Of a DNA stretch of 64,000 bases, positions 38,065 to 48,636 are shown piece by piece (position 1 is the first letter of the stretch; the number at the start of each line of letters is the position of its first letter). This DNA is from Monosporascus cannonballus (Eukaryota > Ascomycota > Sordariomycetes > Xylariales): assembly GCA_004154925.1 (NCBI GenBank), contig QJNS01000032.1, forward strand, positions 62,001 to 126,000. Direction: 5' to 3'. The translations under genes were made by a program, and so were the position numbers. The notes under the pieces are model-generated. The model was given only the letters and a program-made list of their open reading frames with translations, was not told the origin of the DNA and did no database searches.

Positions 38065-38494
38065 TATAATGGCTAAACGGTTTAACCAATTATTAAACCT
38101 TAAGTTAACGGGTTTATATTAGCAAAAATACAATAAAATTTTATAATAATAAAATAATTTAATTATATTCTTTAATATTAAAAATATAAAAACATATTAG
38201 AAATAATTAATATTAATAAATATTATAAATTAAAATTTTTAAAATTATGAAAATAATAAGTATATATATTTTTATTTTGGTTTAAGATATTTATTATGGC
38301 TTAACGGCACTTTTTTGGTTAAGTTTCCTTAAGCTCCTTTAAGCTTCTTTTGGTGCTTAACCGGCTTAAGCCCTATTGACCAATTAGAGCCCTTAAGTCT
38401 TTTAAGCCAGTCACGTGACCTCTTGGCCAGGTCGGGGTCTGACTTTACAGAATCCCGACCGTTTCCAGAAGTTATGACCCGTTAGGTCATAACA
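38065..38494 (-). repeat. Element G right (5') LTR
   Basis: 430 bp, TATAATGGC to GGTCATAACA, then TSD TTTAA. It keeps a GC-richer block at about 38,340-38,490. Confidence 0.92.
38411..38419. promoter_or_regulatory. CACGTG E-box-like site in element G LTR
   Basis: TCACGTGAC, 75 bp from the outer LTR end, conserved in place with A, B and H. Confidence 0.45.
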
Positions 38495-38499
38495 TTTAA

Positions 38500-39043
38500 T
38501 AAATAAATATGAAAATACGAAATAATTAATTAAAACAACTTAATTAAAATTAAATATTTTAAATAAAGCTGGGTTTTAATTGTATTAAATAAAGATTATT
38601 TTAAAATTATTTTAAACTATATATATATTATAATTATATTAACAATTTTATTATTAGCAACTAAATCAGTTTAATTTATTTTTTACAATATATATAATTT
38701 TTTAAATATTTTTTATAGAACGTATTTCTTTTTTTTAAGAAAAATAAAATATATAAAGTAATATCTATATCGCTGATACTTAATTTTAAGCTATTTAATT
38801 ATTCGTTAATAAATTTGTATAAAGTTTTTCCAATATTCTGAATTGCGGTTTATTTTATTAAATATATTAATGGTTTTATTTAATAACCTTTCGTTATTTT
38901 TGTTATTAACGTTCTTTTAAAACTATAACTACTGCTAAAACCAAACCACATAATTTTCGTACTAACGCTCTCGATATTCGTAATATTCTCGATTAATAAT
39001 AAAAAATCGGCTACCTGTTATAGCTGGAATTAAAATCGGCTGA
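38500..39043. other. AT-rich unassigned stretch between G and E
   Basis: No gene, repeat pair or recognisable element remnant is visible. The sequence is AT-rich, and from about 38,880 on it contains somewhat more C and G. Confidence 0.6.
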
Positions 39044-39048
39044 AATAA

Positions 39049-39466
39049 TGTTACGGATCCCCGAATAGACCTGTTCTGGAAGCCCCAGGGCTGCAGAAAA
39101 GGGAAAAGCTTTACACTTTAAGTTACGTAACTTAAAGTGATTTAACTAATTTATTAAATTATACAAATCATTATGATCTAGGTGATTTAATAAATTTAAA
39201 AAATCAGTATTACATTAATAAAATGGAAAAAGGTATAAAACTTTAGGTTTTTTATATAAATAACCACTTACTTAATTCCGCTTTTTAGCTATTAATCTAA
39301 ATATTTAGCCAAAAGTAACCGTACCGTTCTTTAATTAAAAAAGGAATACCGTAAAATCTCCTTAACGAATATACTAAGTTATTTTTTGCCCTATTATTAC
39401 TTACAAATTAAAACCTTTTTCGGATATTACTTATATTATTAAGTGATATATAATAAGTTCGTTATA
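39049..39466 (+). repeat. Element E left (5') LTR
   Basis: 418 bp from TGTTACGGATCCCCG to AAGTTCGTTATA. It contains a perfect 26-bp palindrome at 39114-39139. Confidence 0.92.
39114..39139. promoter_or_regulatory. Perfect 26-bp palindrome in element E LTR
   Basis: The sequence reads the same on both strands; its centre is AAGTTACGTAACTT, with TTACGTAA in the middle, which resembles sites of bZIP factors. The copy in the right LTR (about 44,019-44,044) is broken by RIP-type changes. A regulatory role is inferred. Confidence 0.5.
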
Positions 39467-39699
39467 TTTTAACAACTTTTTAATTAATAATTAACGAATA
39501 ATTTAAGGCTTAATTAAGTATAAATTTTTTTAAATTCAATAAAAACGATATTATAAAATAACGTTTAGAAAATAAATAACATATCCGATTTCCGTTATTA
39601 ATTAGTAAAAAATTAATAACTGGATTAAATAATTTATTACTTATTAAAAAAGTTTTTTAATTAATCGATAATATAATCTTACTTATTATTCGATTTTAA

Positions 39700-42600
39700 A
39701 AAAAACCATTTTTACAGCCCAGATAATAATTTATCTTAGCCTTTAAAAATACCATCGAGATTTAGAGAAAGGAATCGGAAAAAAAAGTGGTTAAAAAAAA
39801 AAGCTAAGGAAAAATATAAAGCCGAAATTTTAAAAGGAAAAGAAAAAAAACTTATTACGGAAAAAAGACTGGATTTCTTGGCCTAGAAGGTTTAAAGCCT
39901 AAAATAAGAAAATATTTAATTCGTTCAGGGAAAAAAACCGATTTTTCCTTAGTTTAACTCGGCCAAAAAACGAAGCCAAGGGGCTAGTTACCAACCACCC
40001 TTAGTGGATATAAGATAAATGCAAAAAAAAACCTCGACCTTACCATTGTTCGGCGCCAACCGGATACGGGAAAAAATTGTTCTACCTTCTGGTTATTATG
40101 GAATACCAAACGTTAAGGGTTATAAGCTAATTTCCCTTAAGCCTTATAACGGGTCGGAAAATCTTAATAAATTTTTGATTTAGGCTAGGTTTTATTTCAA
40201 ATTTTATGAAAACTTTTTGACGAAAAATTATTAGAAAATGATAATTATCTTCTAGCTATTAACCGGATAAATCCGAAAATGGTTCGAACCTATTTTAACA
40301 GATTATCTTAAAAAATATCCAGAAAAATTTTCGGACCTTATTAATTATATCTTTAGCAAATACGAAAATTTTGAAAAAAAAATAAAAACCTTATTTAGAA
40401 ATCCAGATAAGGAATAAAATGTTATTAAGCAATTTTATCTTTTTTACCAAATTAAGTTAGCCGCTAAATATACGATTAAATTTAACCGTTTGGCCGCCGT
40501 TTCGAATTTACCGAAAAGCGCGTTATTTTATTTTTATTACGATAACTTAAAATCTTTAGTTAAAAATAAAATGTACAAAATACTTAAGGTTAGGTTTTTT
40601 ACGGAATATACCGATAAGGTTATTATTACTGACAAACGAATTTTCGACCGGTACCTCAAAAAAAAAAAGACCGGCAAACGAGATAATAACAAGGGCTCGA
40701 AAAGCCAGAACAAAAAGGGTAAGGGCAAGCCTTAAAAGGAAGCAAATTCCGCTTCGAAGGAGCCCAAAAAAAACAAGTCCAAAATGGAGTATTTTAACTG
40801 TGGCAAAAAGGGGCATTTCAAAAACGAATATTACTCCCCCGTTAAGAAGAACTTTAAGAAAGGAAAAATTCCTTAACCTCAAAAAAAAGTCAGGATAACA
40901 GAACAAAAAACAGATAGTAAGGCAGAAAAAGAGGAAAAAAAAGTTAATTCGACTTCCTTCCAGCCAGAATTTATTATTGCCATAACCACTTAAATCCAGA
41001 ACGATATCCCAGAATACGAAAACTATCCAGTTTACCAGGATTTTAAGGTTAAAGCCTGCAAGTATTACCCAGGACAGACGGCTTCCAAAATAGCCATAAG
41101 GCTAGGATACCAATGCCACCTTAATTCCCAGAAATGTAAAATGCATATAGAAAACGGTTAATTTCGACCAAATACCAGCAACCATAAATAATTGTCCCCG
41201 GAGCTTTATAAGTTCCCAAAATGCACTATTTACCAGAAAACGTTATCGGTAAACCCTTATAACCTGCTACATTTTACCGCCTGCTATCAAAACGATTATT
41301 TCGTTTATTTCCGAACCAAAAAGGATAATAATTTTTGGCCCGGATGAAATAATAAAACCCTTACCGAATCAAATAATAAATACCGATGCACAGAAACCTT
41401 ACGATAGCCAGAATATCCAAAGTCTTATTACATACACCCTAAGTCAGAACGGAATCAAAAGGCTATATCATAAGGATATTTATGTTATTCTCCGATATTT
41501 TACGTCCAACATAAGCTCCTAAATATGGGAATACCTCTTTTGGAAAATCACTTTTCTGCTCCCATAACCCAGAAAATACAAAACCAAAGAATAAGCCAGG
41601 AAGAAAATCCAATTTTGAAACCTTAGTGCAAATACGGCAAGAAAATATGGTTCCGGTACAAAAACGATTAATGTATTAAATATGCTATCAGAAAAGCTCG
41701 CGAATAAAGATTTGCTTAAGCCGGACGGTATCAAAAATTAAAAAATTACCGAAGCCCTCGAAATTAAGGTACCGAAAAGCCCTAATTTACAAAACCTTAT
41801 ACGAAGTAATTAAAGGATTACGCGGCCAGATAAAGATTTCTCTTTAGTACAGGAACAAAACGTTTAAGGCTATAATTAACTCAGGAGCCGAAGGAAATTT
41901 TATCTTTTTTTTAATGGTAACAAAATATCAGATTCCTTAAAAATATAAGTTAAAATCTTACAAATTACGTACAGTAAATAAAAACTTGTTTACGTATAAT
42001 AACGGACGAATCTTTCGAAAAACTGAAAAACTTCCGGTACAAATTTAAAGATACCAAAAGTGGATCTTACTGAATATTGCCGATATTTCCGAATACGATA
42101 TTATTTTGGGAATACCATGGCTTAGATCCAGCAACCCACATATCGACTAAAAAAGCCAAACACTTTTATGGGAACAGAAACGAAAGCCATCCGAGGAAAA
42201 TAACCAGGAAATTTGCTATATTATTAAGGAAGTCCAGATTGCAGATTAGACTTCCAAGGTACCATCTGAGTATCGACGATTCAAAAAACTGTTCAAGGAC
42301 AGAGAAGACCACGAGTTACCACCACATGGTCAATAGGATCACAGAATACCAGAAAAGATCATTTCCGACAGAGATACGCTGTTTACTTCGAAATTCGGCA
42401 CCAGCTTCTTTAAACAGATAGGTGCCAAGCTTAAGTTCTTAACAGCATATCATCCTTAAACGGATGGCCAAACCGAAAGACTAAACCAAACTTTGGAATA
42501 ATACTTTCGGAGCTATGTTAATTACCAACAGGACAATTGGGTAAAGTTTTTACCATTGGCACAGATCGCTTATAACACCTCCGTTAACGGGGATATAGGC

Positions 42601-43215
42601 GTATCTCCTTATACGGCTATATACGGACACGATACAAAGGTAAAACGACCCAAACAACCGTTCGACAAGGCACCAAAAATTATTACGATTACCCCAAGAA
42701 CAAAGACATTAACGACAAAAATCAAGATAATTCAAGCCCGTTTCTAAAACGAATTACGATTTTTCTAATAACGGATAACCTAGTATTACAACAAGAAAAA
42801 AATTAAAGGACCAATTTTAACGAAAGGAAATAAAGTTTACTTATTACGCCAAAAATAAAACGTAACCTTAAATATTTTACAGATCAAAACAAAAAAACTT
42901 AATAACAAATTCGATTTCAAAAAGTTTAGCCCGTTTAAAGTTAAAGAAATTATTTCCAAGACCAATTACCGATTATCGCTACCCAAAAACATAAAAATAC
43001 ACCTTATCTTCCATATCTTTTTGCTTAAATCAATACCTAAGAACGCCCCGTTAAAAACAAACTTAGAATTCAAAAAAGATTTAGACAAATACGAAATTAA
43101 ACGAATACTGGATTCCAAAATAATTAAAAATAAAATCTAATACCTAATTAAATAAGAAAAATATTTACATAAAAAAAATACGTAAAAACTATTTAACTAT
43201 TTAACGAATGTAATA
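39700..43215 (+). pseudogene. Element E gag-pol remnant with in-frame deletion
   Basis: Plus-strand order: gag (about 39,700-40,740; open piece 40490-40735, lysine-rich end), a CCHC zinc knuckle at 40790-40831 (YFNCGKKGHFKNEY, first and last cysteine changed to tyrosine), a protease at about 41,860-42,120 (active site NSGAEGNFI at 41878 on, Asp to Asn), then the start of reverse transcriptase (SEYRRFKKLFKDREDHELPP). Near 42,343 it is joined in frame to the integrase (PEKIISDRDTLFTSKFG, then TDGQTERLNQTLE and 42556-42747, AQIAYNTSVNGDIGVSPYTA). A chromodomain follows at about 43,060-43,215 (YEIKRILDS). Without reverse transcriptase the copy could only have moved with help from another element. 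Confidence 0.87.
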
Positions 43216-43250
43216 GACCTAATTAAGACGTTTTACCGCCAAAATCCTAA

Positions 43251-43858
43251 CTAACCATTTCTAATACGGCCAAGGTCGCAAGCGATAACGGTCCTCTGCT
43301 TAAATCCAAACCTTCGGCGTTCCAGTCGAAAAAAATAAACGCCTTTATTATGGCGTTTATCTCTAAAGCAAGTTACACTTGTTCCGTTTTCACATAACGT
43401 CGTTTTTTTTCCATCCTTTCCCGCTTTTTTAACTAATCCAGCTCGTGACCCTCGAAAAGCAGCTATAACCTTTTCTCCTTTAAAATATCTTTCTAACAAC
43501 GCAAATATTACAACTTATTTATTCTTTTCGACATCTCCTTTTGAAATTTTCGCTATAATTCCACAAATTCGTCTTTAGTAATACGACGCTCCTTTTGGAG
43601 GCGGTTACGTTCGGAATTAATATTTTCTAACGAAAACATAATAATCGTTAATTTATTATAAAAACGTTAACGACAAATATAATAATAATAACTTGGAATA
43701 TTTTTTATTATAAAGCACTTAAATTCCCCAGATAAAAAACAATTAAAACAAAATAATACCTTAAATCCAAATTTAAAAATATAAGCAAACCGGTTATCGT
43801 AAATCTGACGCTGGTTCGTACGGAAAGGGCGCGCCGGTTTTTTTATTCGACCCGCCAT
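43251..43858 (-). pseudogene. Element E antisense ORF: Zn2Cys6-like, basic protein remnant
   Basis: On the strand opposite to gag-pol, between chromodomain and 3' LTR. It starts with a real ATG at 43858 (MAGRIKKPARPFRT) and is open for 63 codons. Cysteine and tyrosine positions (C-x2-C-x7-C-x8-Y-x2-Y) match the cluster of element D. A Glu/Lys-rich part follows, and after a frameshift near 43,500 an 82-codon open stretch (43251-43499) ends with GVYFFRLERRRFGFKQRT and LGRIRNG. This is the least damaged example and shows a start, a cluster and a conserved C-terminus. Confidence 0.75.
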
Positions 43859-43953
43859 AATAAGTTAACGGTAAAAAAAACAATTTTCAATTAAAAAAAA
43901 AGAATATTTACCTTTTTATCTTTGGGATAAAAATCCTAAGAGGAAAAAAATAA

Positions 43954-44371
43954 TATTACGGATCCCCGAATAAACCCGTTCTAAAAACCCCAGGGCTGCA
44001 GAAAAAAGAAAAGTTTTATACTTTAAGTTATATAACTTAAAATAATCTAATTAATTTATTAAATTATACAGATTATTATAATCTAAGTAATCTAACAGAT
44101 CCAAAAAATTAATATCATATTAATAAAATAAAAAAAGGTATAAGATTTCAAATTTTTTATATAAATAGCTACCTATTTAATTCCGCTTTTTAGCTATCAA
44201 TCTAAACTTTTAGCCAAAAATAACCGTACCGTTCTTTGATTAAGAAAGAAGTACCGTAAAATCTCCTTAACGAACACACTAAGTTATTCCTCGCCCTATT
44301 ATTACCTGCAAATCAAGACCCTTTTCGGATACTGCTCATACTACCAGGTGGTGTATGACAGGTTCGTTACA
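43954..44371 (+). repeat. Element E right (3') LTR
   Basis: 418 bp from TATTACGGATCCCCG to GGTTCGTTACA, preceded by a purine tract (AAGAGGAAAAAAA) as polypurine tract and followed by TSD AATAA. Confidence 0.92.
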
Positions 44372-44376
44372 AATAA

Positions 44377-45331
44377 TCTAACGTAATAAAGTGGTTTTTT
44401 TAACTAGATGAGCTCGTTAAATTCAGTTATTCTTTATTCTGTAATTATTCATTAAATTATAAAGAAATAAGTTCCGAATTTAGTGTTCGAATATCTAATT
44501 TTTAATTCGAATTTATTTTAATCAGTTTTTGGCTTTAGTAATTTTTACCGTCGCCTTTTAGCAGATAATTTTCGTTGAGCCTTTCGTTATTATCTTAGCT
44601 ATTAAAAATAAACGTTTTTAAATTACTATCTTAATTAAAATTATTATTTTAAAAAAATCTTTTTATATCGATTTATTATTATCGAAATCATTATCGCCAA
44701 AACGAGATTTTTCGAAAGTTTGTAATATTATTTCGGTATTATAATAAATTCGATTAAAGTTATAATAAAAAGGTTTTACTGCAAACGGATAATTGGCGAA
44801 AATAAAAAAAGATAATCGAAATCATGTAAATAATTGGCGATATAAGGTTTTAAAATTACGTATTAAATTTTTCTAATATTACTTATTTTCGTTTCCTTTT
44901 TATTAAATTTTTATTATAAAGCTATTTATATGAGATAATGAAGGTGCGACGCTAGCCACAATACCAAAAGGTCAGCAATTCCAAACCCCCAATTGGGGTT
45001 TGGACACCTTAATCCACCTTATAAGGACTAGCTGTGCATATTATCACAATTTATTTTATTTATTCTAATTCGAACTTTATATTACCGAAATAATGTAATT
45101 AAAAATTATCCGTTTTAAGTTATACTTTAAATCTTTTACAAAATAACGATATTTAAAACGAACTTAACCAAAATTCTAATAATTTTATTGTTAATTTTCG
45201 CCGGTTGCCTAAATTTATTAAATGTATGCATATTTAATGTATAATACTAAATAAATTAGTATTATTAATTAGCTTTATTTTTAAATCCGCCTAGAAATAT
45301 TAAATAAGCCGATAAAATTTTCATCAAAAAT
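44377..45331. other. AT-rich unassigned stretch with a GC-richer island
   Basis: No gene is seen. Most of it is AT-rich and unassignable. At about 44,940-45,050 there is a roughly 110-bp island of normal composition that holds a hairpin (44981-45003). Confidence 0.6.
44981..45003. repeat. 9-bp hairpin (inverted repeat) in GC-richer island
   Basis: CCAAACCCC and GGGGTTTGG pair fully around a loop of five bases (CAATT). No T-run follows that would suggest a terminator. Confidence 0.7.
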
Positions 45332-45336
45332 ATTTA

Positions 45337-45654
45337 TGTGACGGCTTGGGGTTTAACCAATTATTAAACCTTAGTCGTACGGGGTTATGTTGGCAGGAGT
45401 ATCGTGGGAAACTGAGCAATAGATACGGTAACGTGTCACGTCTCGTAATGCCAAGGGTGCCTTGAGTAACGATATTATATTGCAAGTTGAAGCTATCTAA
45501 ACTATGGAAGTAATGAGCGTATATATATTAGGCGTAGTTCTCATTAATCTTTGGATTCGCTGGACTCGCCAACGATCCTCGCGATCACGTGACTTGCAGC
45601 GTCCCCACTCTTTTCTGACCGTTTCCGGTCGTGCTAAGCAGTTGGGTCATAACA
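45337..45654 (-). repeat. Solo LTR H, weakly mutated
   Basis: 318 bp from TGTGACGGCTTGGGG to GGGTCATAACA, flanked by the TSD ATTTA (45332-45336 and 45655-45659). It has the ends and the CACGTG site of the A/B/C/G/I family, and is closest to C. Unlike the full elements it keeps many CA and TG dinucleotides and unmutated ends. A solo LTR normally arises by recombination between two LTRs of one element; the intact TSD agrees with this. Confidence 0.92.
45585..45593. promoter_or_regulatory. CACGTG E-box-like site in solo LTR H
   Basis: TCACGTGAC, 61 bp from the outer LTR end, preceded by GCGA. It is in the same place as the sites in A, B and G. Confidence 0.45.
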
Positions 45655-45659
45655 ATTTA

Positions 45660-47549
45660 CGCATAACATTCGGCGTTATAAACGGAAACCTAATAATAAA
45701 TACATAACCCGGATTATTTCATAATTATTTTTTATTAATATTTTTTAATAAACATATTTTACGAAATTTGAAAATACTAGAAAAATATTCGTTTAATTTT
45801 CGGAAAAGCATTATTTAAATATATTGTTAGCAAAATACTTATAAATATATTATTTTAATTTATGCGGATAAAAGAGACTATTTTGAAGGCATTATAAAAT
45901 GTTATAAAGTATATTTTTGTTTTTTTAATATAATACTTTTTTAAGTAATAGAAATTTAAATTATTCGAAAAATTTATTTTTATTAAAATATAATTATCTT
46001 AAAACATGTTATCAAAGTTTTAAAGACGTTAAAAAATAATATATATTTTATAGATTATTTTATTTATCGTTTTATTATTTATTTTAATATTTATTTAAAA
46101 AACGTTTAAAAAAGCAAGTAATATTATTTTATTACGTAAATTCTATATTAAATTTTATAAGCACCAAATTTCTTATCGATAAATCTTTACACGTTTTATA
46201 TTTTATAAACAGTTTTATTTTTTTAACTTAACGACGTAATTCTTTTTATTTTTAATTTAATTAAATCCTAGAATTTTACTTTAGTATAATACGTTATTTT
46301 GAATTATCGTTATTTAATTTCTGAAATAATTTTAAAATAATCGCATTGAGGATTTTTTTAGTTTTTAATTCCGTATTATCTCTTTTGTTTCAACGTTAGA
46401 AATCTGATAAATCATTATTTTAAAATCCGCGTATCAATAATGTTCGGACGCAAAATAACTATTATTTCGGCAAAACAGAATAATATCGAAAAAGTTTGTT
46501 ATAACCTAAGGTAATAAATTAAGTGAAAATTAAATGTTAAAAACCATTTAAATTTATATATAATTTCTACACAATAAAGGGTGTAAAATATATTTATTAA
46601 ATAAAAAACTAATATGTATTAATAAATATGATTTTATGAATTGTTTATAAGTGGACAAATATCGATATTTTATTTAAATTATAATAAGATAATCCGAAAT
46701 TAAAAATTTATTTATTATCCTACATAATAACGATGAAATATATATTAATATTAATAATGAAATAACGAAATATTATATTATAATAATAATACTTTTAACG
46801 ATAATCGTTATAAATTTATTGTTAATTATCGGAAAATCTTATTATACACTAAATTAAAGCATTTCGTACATCGATCCGATAAATAAATTTTTGCCTTAAC
46901 TATTTTTTAATTAGTTTATTACCTACGTAAGGCGGAAATACTTTACCATATATTCGTATAAAAAATAATAACAAACTTTTATATATATATTATGTTAAAT
47001 TACCAAATTTATTAATAATAGAATTACGAATTTCTTAATATAATTTTATTATATATCTTAATTATTTTGGGTAAATACCGCCTTTATAAATCGAAGTAAC
47101 TTTACTGTTAATATTAAAATTACAAATATTAAAAAATTATTTTTATATTTTATTTCTGGATTCTCAATTATTTTTCAATTATTTTATTTTTAAACCTTTT
47201 TAATATAATTTTATGTTATTTAAAGTTTACCGTTTAAAATCATGTAATATCGTAAATACTTTATCTTTTAAATTATATTAATATAAAAATAATTTTCGAA
47301 CGTGTTTAAAAATTATAAATTTTTATTCATAGAAATATTTTGACCTTAGATATAATTTTTGATAATTACCTAAAATACTTTTTATTTACAAAAACGGCTT
47401 TTTGCTATATTATTTGGCTTATTATAGATTTTACGATATTTCTACTTAAAATCTTTTTTTTTGCTTAATATTACAAAAAAGAAAATAAAGCTTATAAAAA
47501 AATATCGCGGTTTTCGATTTAAGCAAATTTGAAATTGAAAAAAAGGTTT
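45660..47549. other. AT-rich unassigned stretch, 1.9 kb
   Basis: No LTR pair, element domain or gene is recognisable. CpG is rarer here than inside the retroelements, so it may be old intergenic sequence or an element decayed beyond recognition. Confidence 0.6.
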
Positions 47550-47554
47550 ACCCG

Positions 47555-47929
47555 TATGACGGCTAGGCGGTTTAACCAATTATTAAACCTTAAGTCGACG
47601 GGTTTATGTTAGCAGGAGTATTGTGGGAATCTGAGCAATAAATACAGTAACGTATCACGTCTCGTAATACCAAAGATACCTTAGGTAACGATATTATATT
47701 GCAAGCTGAAATTATCTAAATTATGGAATTAATAAGCGTATATATCCTCCTCTTTTTTGGCTTAATTACTTATAATTATTCGGCTAATAATGATTATAAT
47801 CGCTAATAATCCCTTTTAATCACTTCTAATTTTTAGCTTAGCAATAATTACCGTTACGTAACCCATAAAATGGCCCATATAATTCTTTTTTAACCGTTTC
47901 TTAAGGCCGGAGCTTATTAAATCGTAACA
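47555..47929 (-). repeat. Element I left (3') LTR
   Basis: 375 bp from TATGACGG to ATCGTAACA, preceded by TSD ACCCG. The first 150 bp are less mutated than the rest. Confidence 0.9.
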
Positions 47930-48020
47930 TAATCTTCCCTCTCCCAAAATCTTGCCCTTAAAATTTCTTTTCTTTTTTCTTTTTTTCGTTTAATAAGTAT
48001 CCCTTTTTTTGCTTTTACTT

Positions 48021-48636
48021 ATATCGTCTTATATTTCCAAAATTCGTTACGTTCCTCGTTTTTCTACCGTTTTTCGTATTAACCTCGTAGAAGCCTTTAA
48101 CGAATTTAGTTACAAAATTATATTTTGCTTTTATTATTTCTCGAAAAACCTAAGGTAAAAAATAATGGAAAACGTTTTAGGATATAAAAAATATATTAAT
48201 CGAAATCGATTTTATAATGGTACCGGCGTATTTATTTTTTTTGCAAAATATTCGCTGTAAGTATTAACGTTTGAAACGTAAAAAAGCGCTTATTAAAAAG
48301 TAATTATTAAAGTTTTAACGGTTTTATTTCGAAATTTAACGTAAATATTAAAAAAAATAAATATATTTTTTTCGTTTTATTCGCTTACGTAAATAAAAGG
48401 CGTTAGCTCGTTTAAAAAGCGTTACTATAATATAACGTAAGCTTTAATCGTTAAACGAATTAAAAAAATAAAAATGTCGGAAATAAGAACAATTAAAGGC
48501 TGCCATTACGGCTGCCACGTTAACACATATTACGGCCGATTGGCCCGATATCCCGGCTACCGATTGGTCGGCCGTTAATTGGGATACGCCCGTCGTTGCT
48601 AGTAAAAATTCTTTAATAAATACTGGGCGCCAATAA
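48021..48636 (+). pseudogene. Element I antisense ORF: Zn2Cys6-like protein remnant
   Basis: The frame is colinear with that of element C; its start codon is now ATA at 48021 (ATG in C). Residues at 48126-48215 show C-x2-Y-x6-(stop)-x8-Y-x2-Y-x6-Y, so the cluster spacing is C-x2-C-x6-C-x8-C-x2-C-x6-C with tyrosines in four ligand places. The end (TAA 48634-48636) lies in a different frame. The Ala/Thr-rich stretch near 48,490-48,530 is conserved with C and G at DNA level. Function unknown. Confidence 0.68.

Larger units (their letters stand above)
31801..38494 (-). mobile_element. Element G, full-length chromovirus
   Basis: 6,694 bp with TSD TTTAA (31796-31800 and 38495-38499) and 430-bp LTRs, the longest of this family. 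It is not interrupted. gag-pol is on the minus strand with the 3' LTR at the left, as in B and I. RIP damage is heavy in the interior. Confidence 0.93.
39049..44371 (+). mobile_element. Element E, internally deleted chromovirus in plus orientation
   Basis: 5,323 bp with 418-bp LTRs and TSD AATAA (39044-39048 and 44372-44376). It is related to D (similar U5 end of the LTR, same type of antisense ORF and chromodomain) but lies in the opposite direction and is 2.0 kb shorter, because most of reverse transcriptase, RNase H and the integrase N-terminus are missing. RIP damage in the middle (about 40,700-42,760) is lighter than in the other elements. Confidence 0.93.

Noticed and set aside
40556..40906. 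116-codon minus-strand frame in element E with a hydrophobic product
   Set aside because: It is the reverse of the lysine-rich gag end and the zinc knuckle, which are clearly on the plus strand.
45504..45707. 67-codon frame beginning inside the solo LTR
   Set aside because: It crosses the LTR end into AT-rich flank; no other LTR copy keeps it.
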